Assembly: GCA_020002185.1 (NCBI GenBank)
Contig: CM034538.1
Location: 1,840,270 to 1,904,269 of the forward strand
Source: Paraescarpia echinospica
Taxonomy: Eukaryota; Annelida; Polychaeta; Sabellida; Siboglinidae
DNA length: 64,000 nt
Direction: 5' to 3'
A program made the position numbers and the translations under genes. The stretch's first letter is position 1; every line of letters starts with the position of its first letter. Positions 30,884 to 43,681 of the stretch are shown piece after piece. The notes under the pieces were generated by a model that saw nothing but the letters and a program-made list of their open reading frames with translations, had not been told where the DNA came from and did not search any database.

Positions 30884-31105
30884 CACAGGTGGATCCATGG
30901 GGGCCTGGGTGGTGGAACTGATGAAGAAGAGTAGAAAATATGGCCGCGCAGCGACGACCATTTTCAATAGCAACCCCCCTCCGTCTTCCGATGTCACCAG
31001 TCGAGCCAAGACAGCGGAGAATGTTCTGCACCATTTGGTTCGGCCGCCAGTTGAGGTTTTGTGTCCCCCCAAATTACCCTCTCTGGATCCGCCCCTGTAT
31101 AGTGC
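30884..31105. mobile_element. Candidate short non-autonomous DNA transposon (MITE-like)
   Basis: Imperfect inverted ends: ACAGGTGGATCCATGGGGG at the left and, inverted at the right, ACAGGGGCGGATCCAGAG. About 220 bases, no gene. The internal open frames are typical shadows of such repeats. Target duplication not evident. Confidence 0.45.
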
Positions 31106-31396
31106 GTATTGGTTAATCCGCCACTGGTCGCATGGCTTGCCTGCAAGCCAGCAGGAGGGTTCCGGGCAAGTCTGCCAGTCTGCCCGCAAACTTGATTTGA
31201 GAAGCTAGAGCAAATGTCACGAATTCAAAGTGGCTTACATAAAACGGACGAACGAAGGACGTGAAACGCTTGATCTATCGCCGTTTTGACAACAAAAATA
31301 CACATTTTTATTTGTATTGTTCCAGTTCTTCCAAATAATAATACATATTTCCATAGACATTCGTATACACACACATACGCATACAAGAACATCCTC

Positions 31397-31416
31397 ACTC
31401 ACTCACAACACACACA

Positions 31417-31511
<95 letters not shown>

Positions 31512-31520
31512 ACACACAAA
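31397..31520. repeat. (CA)n microsatellite, first satellite unit
   Basis: Over 100 bases of nearly pure CA. The plus-strand open frames of Thr/His are artefacts. A (TC)n run lies at about 31809-31848. Confidence 0.97.
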
Positions 31521-31807
31521 CGCACTCATTCATAGACTTAGTCTCACGCATACATGCGCACTCATTCACACACGTTCACACGCACATACGCAACACTTGC
31601 GCACACATAGACACACATACGTCTGGTTTAATGAAAGAATGCCATCTTGGTATTATTTTCTTGCTGCTGCCCATCCTATTAAGAAATTGTTATCGATGTT
31701 TTAACGTCTGATACACATAGTTTTTAACGTAATTTCTCTCTGTTTCCGCTGACAGTTTTCGTCAATCCAATGCATCCACGTTGACGTACTCTCTCTCGCT
31801 TGCTTGC

Positions 31808-31849
<42 letters not shown>

Positions 31850-32171
31850 ACTCGCTAATCTCGTCTTAATTAAACATTGTTAATCGTAATTTCTCCATGT
31901 TTTCCCTTACATTTTCCAGAAAGCGTTGTTTGTAATATTTAATAAATCCAGCACATCCGTGTTCACTGTGACACCGCGGCCTGTCCATAATGTGCGTTAG
32001 AAATCAATGTGGGTTTCGGAAAACGTCATACACTCCGTCAAAGTCTGACTTGTGTAGGACGACGGCTAATGTATGTCTCCAGGCTTTGAAGAAAGACATT
32101 GTACTTGTCTCATATAATTAAAACGACAGGTGATACCAGTATTTAATGGCATTCTGTGTCCGATTCTTTCA

Positions 32172-33045
32172 AGATAATACATAATAATAATAATAATAAG
32201 ATAACTTTTATTGCGCCTAAATCCTTGGAAACCAAGCTCAGAGGCGCATCAAAACAAAAGGGTTGGTCAATCTCAAAGTCCATAAGTAGTTTTCCAGTTG
32301 TCAACAGATGGGTCAAGGCGCTAGGGAGCTACGGTGGATAAGCAAGGTTGTAAAGATACGTTTTTAAATGACGACGGAATTTTTTAATATTTTCAACTGA
32401 TCTAACACTAAGAGGAAGCATATTCCAAAGAGTTGGTGCAGCAACAGAAAAAGCCCTAGTTCCAATGTTAGTGTTGACTCTAGGAACAAAAAGTAGGTTA
32501 GAACTAGATGATCGAAGCTGGATAGATTTTCTTACAGGAGTAAGCAATAAATGCAAATAAGATGGTTGCTTATTGGACAGTGCCTGGTATGTAATGGTAC
32601 AGATCTTAAATATTATACGATATCGTACAGGTAGCCAATGTAAAGACTTCAAAAGTGGCACAGAGCGAGAAAAACGAGGAGATCTTGTAACTACTCTTGC
32701 TAGACAATTTTGGACACGCTGAAGTTTTGTGATATCCTTGCTAGCGATATTATAAAGGAGGGAATTGCAATAGTCAAGTCTGCTGCTAACAAGCGCTGTT
32801 GCAACAGTCTTAGCAACAGAAAATGACATATACCGGCGAATATGGCGAAGATCACGAATATGATAAAAACAGCAGCAACATGTTTGAGATATATGTTGTC
32901 GGAAATTGAAGTTACTATCAAAGATTACTCCTAGATTCCGCACCGAGGTTGTTGGCGTGATGTACTGATTCAAAATACGCGTAGGGAAAAAACCATCCAG
33001 TTTACAACGCTGCATTGGAGTACCAATAAAGCAACTAGTTGTGAG
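32172..33045 (-). mobile_element. 5'-truncated LINE 3' part inserted in the satellite
   Basis: Contains the reverse transcriptase thumb and C-terminal module of a CR1/Jockey-like LINE (open frame 33015-32329: SVRNLGVIFDSNFNFRQHIS, SRLDYCNSLLYNI, LHWLPVRYRI, GTRAFSVAAPTLWNMLP) and a (TTA)n-type 3' tail at 32180-32200. Comparison with other satellite units shows it sits between AAGATAATACA and TAAAGCAACTAGTTG, so the insertion can be placed almost to the base. Confidence 0.85.
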
Positions 33046-34009
33046 ATTTGTAGTCAGTGTTGCACGGGTCGTGCGGTTTGTAAGGCCAGTCGGTCTATGA
33101 CCGATTGCAATAAAACATTATCAGTTAATTACAATGCCGGCGGCTTCCTGAGAATTGACAAAGTCACCAACCACATTTATAAATGCGACGTGTTAGGACG
33201 TGAAACGTTGATGTGTAGCAGTTCTCACGACATATTTTATTTCTGTTGTTCCAGTTGTTCCAAATAATAATAAATATTTCCACACACACCAGCACACACA
33301 CACGCACACACGGACACACGTACACACACACGCGCACACACACATAAACGTACACACATGCACACACGCAACACTTGCGCACACATACACACACACGTCT
33401 GGTTTAATTAACGAGTGACATCTTAGTATTATTTTCTTGCTGCTGCCCATCCTACTAAGACACTGTTATCGATGTTTTAACGTCTTAGTCACACTGTATT
33501 TAATGTAATTTCTCTCTGTTTCCGCTGACAGTTTTCATAAATCCTATACATCCACATTGACGTACTGTATTGTAGCGCCCTGTCTATAATTTGTCCGTCC
33601 GTCAAAGTCTGGTTTGTGAAGGACAGCGGCTAATGTATGTCTCCAGGCTTCAAAGAAAAACATTATACGTGTCTCATATAATTAAAACGACAGGTGATAA
33701 CAGTATTTAATGGCATTCTGTGTCGGATTCTTTCAATATAATATATAAAGCAACTAGTTGTGAGTATTGTATTCAGTGTTGTACAGGTCGCGCTGTTTGT
33801 AAGGCCAGTCGGTCTATCACCGATTGCGATAAAAAACATTATTAGTTAATTGCAATCTCGGTGGCTTCTTCAGAATTGACATAGCCACCAACCACATTTA
33901 ATTATACGACGTGTTAGGACGTGAAACGTTGATCTGTAGTAGTTTTGACGTTATATACATATTTTTATTTCTAATGTTCCAGTTCTTCCAAACATGATAA
34001 TGAATATTT

Positions 34010-34477
34010 TCAAACACACACGCACACACGCACACACGCACACACGCACACACGCACACACGCACACACGCACACACGCACACACGCACACACGCACACA
34101 CACACGCACACACGCACACACGCACACACGCAAACGGGTGACAACCTCATTCACAAGACACACAATGCGCGCGCGCACCCGCACACACACACACACATAC
34201 ACTGACTCACACATACGCAAACAAACAAAAACAACAAACACATGCAATCTTACACAAACACACAGACACACACTCACACACACAAGCAAACTTCCACACG
34301 TACGCACATACACACAAACACACACACTCACACACAAACACTCACTCACAGGTATAAAAACACTCACTCACAAACACGCACACAAACAAAAACACACACT
34401 CTCACTCAAAAAACGTGGACGCACGCACGCACGCACACACAAGCACATCCACTCTCATAGACACATTCGCAGGCACG

Positions 34478-34522
<45 letters not shown>

Positions 34523-34740
34523 GCACTCACTATCAGACACACTCACACACGCACGCACACTCACACACGCACTCTCATAGACACATTCGCAGGCACGCAC
34601 GCACACACAAACACACACACAAACACGAAGACACACACAATCACTCACACACACGCACACACACACACAATCACTCACACACGCAAACAAACACCCACAC
34701 ACAAACACGCGCTCGCACGCACACACACACTCGCACGCAC
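34010..34740. repeat. Long CA/CACG microsatellite array, third satellite unit
   Basis: About 700 bases of CACACG, CACA and ACTCACA repeats. The long open frame here (Thr/His) is an artefact. Shorter related arrays lie at 33281-33400, 36140-36370 and 37036-37260; a (TC)n run and a (GAAT)n-type run lie at 35381-35490. Confidence 0.95.
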
Positions 34741-35380
34741 GTCTGGTTGAGTTAACGAACGACATTTTGGTAAGATGTATTATTTTCTTGCTGCTGTTCA
34801 TCCTACAAAGAACCGGTTGTTCTTAACGTCGCTAATGTTAGCGTCTTAATAAAAACGGGTTCACTGTGACACACCGGCCTGTCCATAATGTGCGTTAGAA
34901 ATCAATGTGGGTTTCGGAAAACGTCATTCAACTCCGTCAACGTCTGACTTGTGAAGGACGACGGCTAATGTATGTCTCCAGGCTTTGAAGAAAGACATTA
35001 TACCTGTCTCATATAATTAAAACGACAGGTGATAACAGTATTTAATGGCATTCTGTGTCGGATTATTTCAAGATAATACATAAAGCAACTAGTTGTGAGT
35101 ATTGTATTCAATGTTGTACATGTCGTGCGGTTTGTACGGCCAGTCGGTCTATGACCGATTGCGATAAAAACATTATTAGTTAATTACAGTGCCGGCGGCT
35201 TCCTGACAATTGACATAGTCACCAACCACATTTATAAATGCGACGTGTTAGGACGTGAAACGTTGATGTGTAGCAGTTCTCACGACATATTCTTATTGCT
35301 GTTGTTCCAGTTCTTCCAAATCATAGTAATAATTAATATTTCCACACACACCTGCTCACACACACGCACACACACACCCT

Positions 35381-35438
<58 letters not shown>

Positions 35439-38020
35439 AATGAACGAATGAACGAATGAACGAATGAACGAATGAACGAATGAACGAATGCCATCTTGGT
35501 ATTTCTGGCTGCTGCTCATCCTACAAAGAACCGGTTGTTGTTAACATTGCTATTGTTAGCGTCTCGATAGAACTTGTTAATCCTAATTTCTCCATGTTTT
35601 CCCTTACATTTTCCAGAAAGCGTTGTTTGTAATATTTCATAAATCCAGTATATCCGTGTTCACTGTGACACAGCGGCCTGTCCATAATGTGCGTTAGAAA
35701 TCAATGTGGGTTTCGGAAAACGTCGTACAACTCCGTCAAAGACTGACTTGTGTAGGACAAAGGCTAATGTATGTCTCAAGGCTTTAAAGAAACCCATTAT
35801 ATGTGATTCATAATATAATTAAAGCGACAGGTGATAACTGTATTTAATGGCATTCTGTACCGGATTCTTTCATGATAATACATAAAGTAACTAGTTGTGT
35901 ATATTGTTGCAAATGTCGTGCGGTTTGTAAGGCCAGTCTGTCTATGACCGATTGCGATAAAAATATTGTTAGTTAATTATAGTGTCGGCGGCTTCCTGAG
36001 AATTGACATAGTTAGCAACCACATTTATAAATGCGACGTGTTAGGACGTGAAACGTTGATCTATCGCAGTTTTGACGACATATTTTTATTTCTGTTGTTC
36101 CAGTTGTTCCAAATAATAGTAATAATAAATATTTCCACATACACCTGCACACACACACACGCACACACACCTTCAATCTCACGCACACGCACACACACCC
36201 TCAATCTCTCACACACACACACCCTCAATCTCTCACACACACAAACGCCCTCACTCATGTACATACTCGCACGCACACACGCACACACGCACACTCGTTC
36301 ACACACGTACGTACGCACGTACGCACGCACATACACACACACGCACACGCAACACTTGCGCACACATACACACTCACGTCCGGTTTAATTAACGAATGCC
36401 ATCTTGGTATTATTTTCTTGCTGCTGCCCATCCTACTAAGAAACTGTGATCGATGTTTTAACGTCTTAGTCACACTGTATTTAACGTAATTTCTCTCTGT
36501 TTCCTCTGACAGTTTTCATCAATCCAATACATCCACATTGACGTACTGTATTACAGCGCCCTGTCTATAACCTGCGTTAGATGTCAATGTGGCTTACGTG
36601 AAACGTTATACAAGTCCGTCAAAGTCTGGTTTGTGTAAGACAGCGGCTAAGGTATGTTGCCAGGCTTCAAAGAAAAACATTATACTAGTCTCATATAATT
36701 AAAACGACATATGATAACACTATTTAATGGCATTCTTTGTCGGATTCTTTCAAGATAATACATAAAGCAACTAGTTGTGAGTATTGTATTCAGTGTTGTA
36801 CAGGTCGTGCGCTTTGTACGGCCAGTCGGTCTATCACCGATTGCGATAAAAACAATTATTATTAGTTAATTACAGTGCCGGCGGCTCCCTGAGAATCGAC
36901 ATAGTCACCAACCACTTTTAATTATACGACATGTTAGGACGTGATATGTTGATCTATAGCAGTTTTAACAACATATATACATATTTTTATTTATAATGTT
37001 CCAGTTCTTCCAAATATTATAATAAATAATTCCAAACACACACGCACACGGGTGAAACCCTCACTCACAAGACACACACACACGCACGTGCGCAAACGCA
37101 CACACACATACTGACTCACACACACACACACACACATATTAACATACACGAAAAAAACACGCACACACGCACACACGACACACACACGCGCACAAGCGCA
37201 CACGCGCACACGCGCACACGCGCACACGCGCACACGCGCACACGCAACACTTGCGGTCACGTACAAACACACGTCCGGTTTAATTAACGAATTACATATT
37301 GGTATTATTTTCTTGCTGCTGCCCATCCTACTAAGAAAATATTATCGATTTTTAACATCTTATACACACACTGTTTTTAACGTAATTTCTCTCTGTTTCC
37401 TCTGACAGTTTTCATCAATCCAATGCATCCACGTTGACGTACTGTATTACAGCGCCCTGTCTATAACCTGCGTTAGATGTCAATGTGGCTTACGTGAAAC
37501 GTTATACAAGTCCCTGAAAGTCTGGTTTGTGTAGGACAGCGGCTAATGTATGTTGCCAGGCTTCAAAGAAAAACATTATACTTGTCTCATATAATTAAAA
37601 CGACAGGTGATAAAACTATTTAATGGCATTCTTTGTAGAAGTCTTTCCAGAGAATACACAAAGTAACTCACTCATACAATCACTCATGTTTCTTGTGTGT
37701 TTGTTTGACGTCCAGACACATGCATAATTAGTGATGTGAAAAGCTGATGAATTATGACTCGTTATACATTTAGTGCTGTTTGTAAGGCCAGTAGGTCTAT
37801 GACTGATTGCGATTACGATTTCATTGGAATAGGTCTGCAATTGCAAGTCCGTTGCCAGAGGGTTCAAGGGGTCTTCGCGAATCCCCTTTGTTCGAACCCC
37901 CTTTCTAAAGAAAATTTCGTCTCTTTAATTGGACAACTGCAGTGGATATAGTTTCATGTTCCAGCTACAATATATGCGCAATAATTTAATAACCACGTGC
38001 ATATATTAGTTTTGTTGCTA

Positions 38021-38221
38021 TCACGAGTAAAGGCCAACAGTATATAATTTGATCATAATGCAGTGTACATTGAGTTGATTGGCATATAATTCGCCGTAGT
38101 CAGGTGTTTGTATAAAAAAATCCTTTGTATTATACTTTGAATTGATGGTGTCTATCTCACATTGTATAATATCATGTTCGTTATACAAGAAAACACACGT
38201 TGTAGGTGCACTTTCCGCCAA
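38021..38221 (-). pseudogene. Conserved open frame in the left duplication arm, unknown
   Basis: 66 codons with CVFLYNEHDIIQCEID and TPDYGELYANQLNVHC. The right arm (51986-52252) codes a similar and longer version. Upstream on the minus strand the same frame family continues as far as about 38290, with a frame break. I do not recognise the family. It may be the first exon of an unknown gene, or only a recent duplicate that stayed open by chance. Confidence 0.35.
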
Positions 38222-39067
38222 ATCCCGTTTAATATACTCGAACCGGTGTTCGCAGTTAGTATAAATAGCCGCAACATTTTCAAATTGTTAACAAAACATT
38301 GGGATTTCTAGACACAGTCTATTGTGAATACTGTATATTGAGGACGGGTGCTGTGTTACCCGCTTCGTGTGATTCCTACATTCAAGAGAACTTATTCAGT
38401 GAACTTCTTAGAAATAATTCCATACCTGGCTGATTCCGAATAATGGAACAAAGAACCGCTCTTGAAGGTACTTCAGCCACTTTTCTTTAGAAATTAAACA
38501 GCTGCGAAACAGTCCCCGCAAAGAACCCAGGACAGACTGACAACACAATGATTTGTTTCTTTCATTTGCTCTGCTTGCTCGAGCTCGGCCCGTCTCTATC
38601 GGGAGAGCTTGGCAGACGACGCTTCCCTGGTTTCCATTTATCCCTTTCTCCGCCCGCACGCGCCGTGACCGTCTACGTCCTAAGGCATGCACACCGCAAT
38701 CGTCTCTTGTTCTGTTTTAAAAAGAGTCGAGCGTAAATACACATATCTTTGTCAGCTTGCTGAATCACCGTTTTAGCTATGTATGGCTTTCCAAAGAAGG
38801 AAATAACACAAATTGTTTAGGTTAATAATTATTTAAGCTGCACGTGGAAGTAATGATAATGTAGTTAATTCAGGTGACTTGTTCAGCTAGATGCCTTTCT
38901 AATTTTATTTAAAATGGCGATGTTTGATAAACAATTGCTGTTTCATCCACGTTACCTTCTAATTTCTTTTTCTACCAATCGCTAAGGAAAGCTACGACTT
39001 CCAACAATATATGGTGTGCCAATCTTTGTCGAACCATTCCTTTTGTACTAGTTCACCCACTCGTCGA

Positions 39068-39151
39068 TTTACTCACTCACTCACTCACTCACTCACTCAC
39101 TCACTCACTCACTCACTCACTCACTCACTCACTCACTCACTCACTCACTCA
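39068..39151. repeat. (TCAC)n microsatellite
   Basis: About 20 TCAC units at the outer end of the inverted duplication arm, matching the GTGA array at 51136-51508. Confidence 0.95.
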
Positions 39152-39609
39152 ATCACTTGTGTATAAACATTTAAAAAAAATCCTACAACATTAATTATTC
39201 CACTTGTTGCCGCAGCAAATACAGTATTTGATTTACGTTGGTTTTCTCCATAATGTATTCTTTTCAAAAGATTAACGCCTTTTAAAATTGATGTGTTCAA
39301 AGTATCCGTTTTAAGAATCTAGTTTAAATGGCGTGAGAATTACGTAATGCTAATCTTAAACATGCCACGGTTCACTGTTATGAAAACCACAATTATTCCA
39401 ACAAATAAAACGCCACAACATAGACGACGTGTACAACAACACCCGTGCATCAGCGAAGAACGCCACGAACAATATCATGATATTCGCGCAATGTCATGAC
39501 CGATATACCAATGTCCGTCGTATCAACATTTGCGTGCTGTATATTATCGGCAACTACAATACGGACTTAAGAGAGAAATAGTCATGCGTTTTTTAGATTT
39601 AACAAGATT
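39152..39609. other. No gene seen
   Basis: AT-rich sequence between the microsatellite and the 3' end of the LINE. No feature recognised. Confidence 0.5.
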
Positions 39610-39685
39610 GCCATCCAGAAAATTACTCTGGATGGCAGGTGGACAAGGAAGCCTTTTGGCTTATCGAGAGTCCAATACTTTTTAT

Positions 39686-40279
39686 CTACATGTATCCCGC
39701 CTTTTTAAGGTGTGTGTCGATTTTATTTTTAAACATATTCACGCTACTAGCACCAACACAATCAGGAGATAATCTGTTCCATTCATTTACAGTCCTTTGT
39801 GAGAATGAGAACTTTCTTATATCTAATCTACACTGCTCCTTTACTAATGTAGCTTCATGTCCTCTGGTCCTTCTATTTTTCTTAACTGAGAAAAAAAAAA
39901 TTATATCAATATTTTCATAACCATTCAATATTTTAAACACTTCTATGTGATCTCCTCTCAATCTCCTGGTCTCTAATGTTGTTAAACCACATTCTTTTAG
40001 GCGTATTTCGTAACTAAGATCCCTCAGATTTGGTATCATTTTAGTCGCTCTCCTCTGTACTCTTTCTAGCATATCTATGTCCTTCTTGCGATATGGCCTC
40101 CATGCTTGTATACAATATTCTAAATGAGGCCTCACTATTGTTTTGTACAGCGGTACTATTAATTCTTTTTTCTTATACGCTATATTTCGCCTAATTAATC
40201 CAAGGATTTGATTTCCCTTTGACGCTGCAATTCCGCACTGCTCTGAAACCTTCATATCAGCACTAATGGTTAACCCCAA
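39686..40279 (-). pseudogene. LINE ORF2 C-terminal module
   Basis: CR1-like C terminus: GLTISADMKVSEQCGIAASK, YKTIVRPHLEYCIQAW, LERVQRRATKMIP and FSQRTVNEWNRLSPDCV. It is separated from the reverse transcriptase at 40303 by a frameshift of a few bases. Confidence 0.9.
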
Positions 40280-40302
40280 GTCCTTTTCTTTTACAGTAGT
40301 AC

Positions 40303-42399
40303 TTAGAACAGTACCCCCATTTTATATTTTACCTCTTCATTCCCATGACCTGTGTGGAGGCATTTACATTTCCCCAAATTGAACAGCATTTGCCACTTTT
40401 CAGACCATTTGATCAACCTATCAAGATCATCTTGTAAATGCTGTCTGTCTCCATCACTTTTAATCCTTCTAAACACTTTTGTATCATCCGCAAATTTTAA
40501 CACCTTGCTTGTTATATCATCGTCCAAATCGTTGATATATATTAAGAATAATATAGGTCCTAGTACTGATCCCTGTGGTACCCCACTCAATACCGATTTC
40601 CAGTTTGAAGCCTCCCCATCAACTACTACACGTTGTCTTCTGTCATTCAGCCATTTTTCTATCCAGTTTATTATATCATTTCCTATGCCATGGGCCTTTA
40701 GCTTAAGGAGTAATCTTTGATGTGGTACTTTGTCGAAAGCTTTTTGAAAATCTAAATAGATGATATCTACTGGTGATCCCTCATCTACCCACCTAGTGAT
40801 GTCTTCCAAAAAACATAACATATTTGTTAAGCATGACCTCGCTTTTAAAAACCCATGTTGAGATGGGTTTATCAAGTTATGTTTAACAAGAAAATCCACC
40901 ATGTGATCTTTTATTAGTCTTTCTAATAATTTGCAAATCACTGATGTTAAACTCACTGGTCTATACTTCTCTGACTTGTTTCTCGAACCTTTTTTAAATA
41001 ACGGTATAATGTTTGCCTCTTTCCATTCTAAAGGAACCACTCCCTCTTCTAATGACAAATTGAAAACTGTTGCAAGCGGTACGCTAATTTGTTCTACAAT
41101 TTCCAATAGTAGTTTGGGCGGAATCCCGTCCACTCCAGGTGATTTATTATCCTTCATAGCCCTTATTTTCTTAGCTACCATTTCCGAGGTTACAACTAAC
41201 TGTCCTAAATAGTCTGAATCTGCCCCCTTGAACTTAGCCTCTGGTACTGGCAGTGAACTAATATCTTCCCTGGTAAACACTGAACTAAAATACTCATTCA
41301 TGTCTTCTGCCATTAAGAATCCCTCTGATATTGTATTTCCAGCACTATCTTCTAGAGGACCGACCTTATCCTGAACTTTCTGTTTGCTTCGAATATACGC
41401 ATACAAACTCTTACTGTCATGTTTTATATTACTAGCTAATTTTTTTTCATAGCTTCTCTTTGAATTTCTAATTTCAGCTGTAGCTTGATTAAGTGCTTCT
41501 TTATAAATGTTGTAGTCTTCATCATTTCCAGTACATCTATATGACTTCCACATCATTTGTTTATACTTAATTTTTCTAATGGCTTCTTTCGATAAGTGTT
41601 TCTTTTTAGACCGTTTCCCTTGTTTTTTGAAAGGTACAAATTTATCGACTATGCACTTAATTTCACTATTTAAGATATTCCAGCATTCGGTTGCTGTCTT
41701 ATTCTTCAGTGTGTTATTCCAGTCTATCTTTGCTAAATATTTCCTCATGTCCTTATACCTTCCTTTGTGGAAATTTCTCCTATACTGCTTTTTACTATTC
41801 CTTTCTGATTTTACTTTGATGGTAAAATGTATCTGGTTGTGATCACTACTCCCCAGTGGCTCACATATCTTGACATTGTCAACTAATTCTTTCTGTGAGG
41901 ACAAAACTAAGTCTAACACATTCTCTCCCCTGGTTGGTTCTAGCACATGTTGAGAAAGGAAACTATCTTGTACTAAAACTAAAAACTTGTGGTCCTCACT
42001 CCCCATACTCTGTAGAGATTTCCATTGTATATGCCCATGGTTAAAGTCCCCCATAATAATACAGTTCCGTTTGCTTACTTCCCTTATAGCGTTTTGTATT
42101 TTTTCATTCTCTTCTATGCTTATGTTTGGACTTCGATAAACTAACCCAACTGTTAACGTTGAGTTTCCTGTAACTATGTTACACCAAACAGCTTCTTCGC
42201 AATCTGCTTCTCTTTCTAATTTTATTTCATAAGCCTGGATAGATTCTTTAATATATAAAATAACTCCACCTCCCTTTCTTCCTATTCTATCTTTCCTAAA
42301 CATTACATATCCTGTTAGTCCCAATTCGGCATCTGATATATCAGTGGTGGCCCACGATTCGGTTATACCTATTATGTGAGGGTCAATATCTTCTACCAT
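40303..42399 (-). CDS. LINE ORF2: endonuclease and reverse transcriptase
   Basis: 698 residues open. Endonuclease motifs IMGDFNHGHIQW and LGSSDHNQIHF; reverse transcriptase blocks KSPGVDGIPPKLL, IYLDFQKAFDKVPHQRL, LSGVPQGSVLGPILF and LKFADDTKVF with the ADD active site. It nicks target DNA and copies the LINE RNA into it. The N-terminal start of the endonuclease may lie just upstream. The frame is lost at 40303, before the C-terminal module. Confidence 0.93.
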   Translation of the reverse strand: MVEDIDPHIIGITESWATTDISDAELGLTGYVMFRKDRIGRKGGGVILYIKESIQAYEIKLEREADCEEAVWCNIVTGNSTLTVGLVYRSPNISIEENEKIQNAIREVSKRNCIIMGDFNHGHIQWKSLQSMGSEDHKFLVLVQDSFLSQHVLEPTRGENVLDLVLSSQKELVDNVKICEPLGSSDHNQIHFTIKVKSERNSKKQYRRNFHKGRYKDMRKYLAKIDWNNTLKNKTATECWNILNSEIKCIVDKFVPFKKQGKRSKKKHLSKEAIRKIKYKQMMWKSYRCTGNDEDYNIYKEALNQATAEIRNSKRSYEKKLASNIKHDSKSLYAYIRSKQKVQDKVGPLEDSAGNTISEGFLMAEDMNEYFSSVFTREDISSLPVPEAKFKGADSDYLGQLVVTSEMVAKKIRAMKDNKSPGVDGIPPKLLLEIVEQISVPLATVFNLSLEEGVVPLEWKEANIIPLFKKGSRNKSEKYRPVSLTSVICKLLERLIKDHMVDFLVKHNLINPSQHGFLKARSCLTNMLCFLEDITRWVDEGSPVDIIYLDFQKAFDKVPHQRLLLKLKAHGIGNDIINWIEKWLNDRRQRVVVDGEASNWKSVLSGVPQGSVLGPILFLIYINDLDDDITSKVLKFADDTKVFRRIKSDGDRQHLQDDLDRLIKWSEKWQMLFNLGKCKCLHTGHGNEEVKYKMGVLF

Positions 42400-42563
42400 A
42401 ATGTTTAGTTCACTTCTTTTGTTTACTATGCTCCTTGCATTTAAACAAATGCATTTATATCCTGATTCAGAACAGTTTTCCAGGCTGTTCTTTGCCGATT
42501 TATTTCTGCTGTCTTTATCTATGCCTCCAGTTTCAGGCTTCTCTGTGAATCCCCCCTGCGAAT

Positions 42564-43681
42564 CTAGTTTAAATAGATGCAGCCTGTCCCACTGTCAACA
42601 GATTGCAGCAAGTTCTCTGAGAAAACTGCTGCCCCCTTTCCACTTAGATGTAGGCCATCTCTCATGTACATATCTTCCCTCCCAACAAAGTATCCCCATA
42701 AATCTACGAATCCCACCCCCTCTTCTTTACACATCTGCTCAACTAGTGCGTTGATCGCCATCCTCTTGCAGTTTCTATATGTCGGCCCCCTTCCTCCCAT
42801 TACTGGCAAAATTCCTGAGAGGATAATCTGTTCTACTCTTGTCTTCTTTAACTTTTTCACTAACTGTCTGTACTTCTGAACTATCCCAGTTGTTCCCTCC
42901 CTCTCTGCGTTATTTATCCCTACATGTACTAGTATAGACCCTCCCTTGCCATGCCCCAGTACCTTCTCTACCCTTTCAGTTACATGTTCTATCCTAGCCC
43001 CCGGTAGACAAACAACGACGTCCTCCCCTCGCTTAGAGTCTTATCTGTCTTTCTCATAATCGAATCGCCCATAAACACCCTCTCTTTCCTCATTGCCCCC
43101 TCAATCACTGCCTCAGTGTAGCTCTTTCTACGGTTTGCATCTGTCTGGTTGTAATCTTGTTCCCCTGTCTTCTGCTCTCCGTCCGTCACAATCTTCCGTC
43201 ATCGTTCCATTCTTTCCTGTACTCTCACTTCCTTTCTTCCCGCTGTTTCTCTTGTCTCTTTTTCCCTCCTACCTCTTTCTCTGTGCCACCTTCACACCTG
43301 TCACATTTCCTGCCGTCGATCCTCCACTTTCTTCCCCTCCGATCACCTTCCCTCCTCTCAGTCTCCTTTCCTCGGTCTTGTTGCCACTACTCTGCTCCTT
43401 CAGTTCACAGTATTCCCAACTTTATCCCTGTCGTCTCTCTCCATTCCATCTGTCTCCTTGCTGATTCTCATCTCCATCCCCTTCACAATATCTACCAACC
43501 TAGCTACCTCTTTCTCCAGACATTTCACCTTCCAACACCCCACGCACTGAAAGGTGAATCCCTCTTCCTTGGTTTCTGTCCATGACTTCGTACAGCCGGA
43601 TAAGGCAAAATCTACCCAACTGTGGCAGTCGTCGCACACCAAGTGTCTCTTTGCCTTGACTTGCCGCTTGCAAGGCGCCAT
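42564..43681 (-). pseudogene. LINE ORF1: PHD-like finger and SGNH esterase, broken
   Basis: Three open pieces in order. 43681-43400: MAPCKRQVKAKRHLVCDDCH with Cys pairs of a PHD-like finger, then a helical segment. 43189-42989: VFMGDSIMRKTDKTL, block I of an SGNH hydrolase. 42860-42564: the C-terminal part with GLHLSGKGAAVFSENLLQS carrying the catalytic His. Frame changes lie near 43390 and 43000 and a middle part near 42900 is in another frame. Esterase-type ORF1 is known for CR1 LINEs. A second copy is at 47024-48171. Confidence 0.8.

Larger units (their letters stand above)
31228..37700. repeat. Tandem satellite of six long units with CA arrays
   Basis: A long unit is repeated head to tail. 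The anchor GACGTGTTAGGACGTGAAAC recurs at about 31250 (partial), 33187, 33908, 35242, 36035 and 36928. Each unit has the anchor, a TTCCAAATAATA-type segment, a variable (CA)n or CACG-rich array, a TTTCTTGCTGCTGCCCATCC segment and a segment with AATTAAAACGACAGGTGATA. Unit length is about 0.7-1.3 kb, differing mainly in the CA arrays. The first unit is split by a LINE at 32172-33045. No gene. Confidence 0.85.
37812..39160 (-). repeat. Left arm of a 1.3-kb inverted duplication
   Basis: Reverse complement of 51136-52475. Matching landmarks include TGCAATTGCAAGTCC near 37848, ACACACGTTGTAGGTGC near 38191, TCGGGAGAGCTTGG near 38597 and GGAAAGCTACGACTTCC near 38985, and the (TCAC)n at the end. This arm has about 330 bases (38625-38950) not seen in the other arm. 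Confidence 0.85.

Noticed and set aside
30897..31208. A protein of about 100 residues on the plus strand
   Set aside because: It spans a MITE-like repeat; such frames recur as repeat shadows in many genomes.
33994..34755. Long open frames rich in Thr/His, and similar ones at 10411-10684, 31286-31711, 36061-36388, 49760-50517, 51136-51639 and 55049-55338
   Set aside because: They are translations of simple repeats (CA, TCAC, GACA, GTGA, GT) that lack stops in some frames. No coding signal.
43093..43585. Ser/Leu/Pro-rich open frames on the plus strand, also at 47482-48075
   Set aside because: Antisense of the LINE ORF1, which has clear family motifs.
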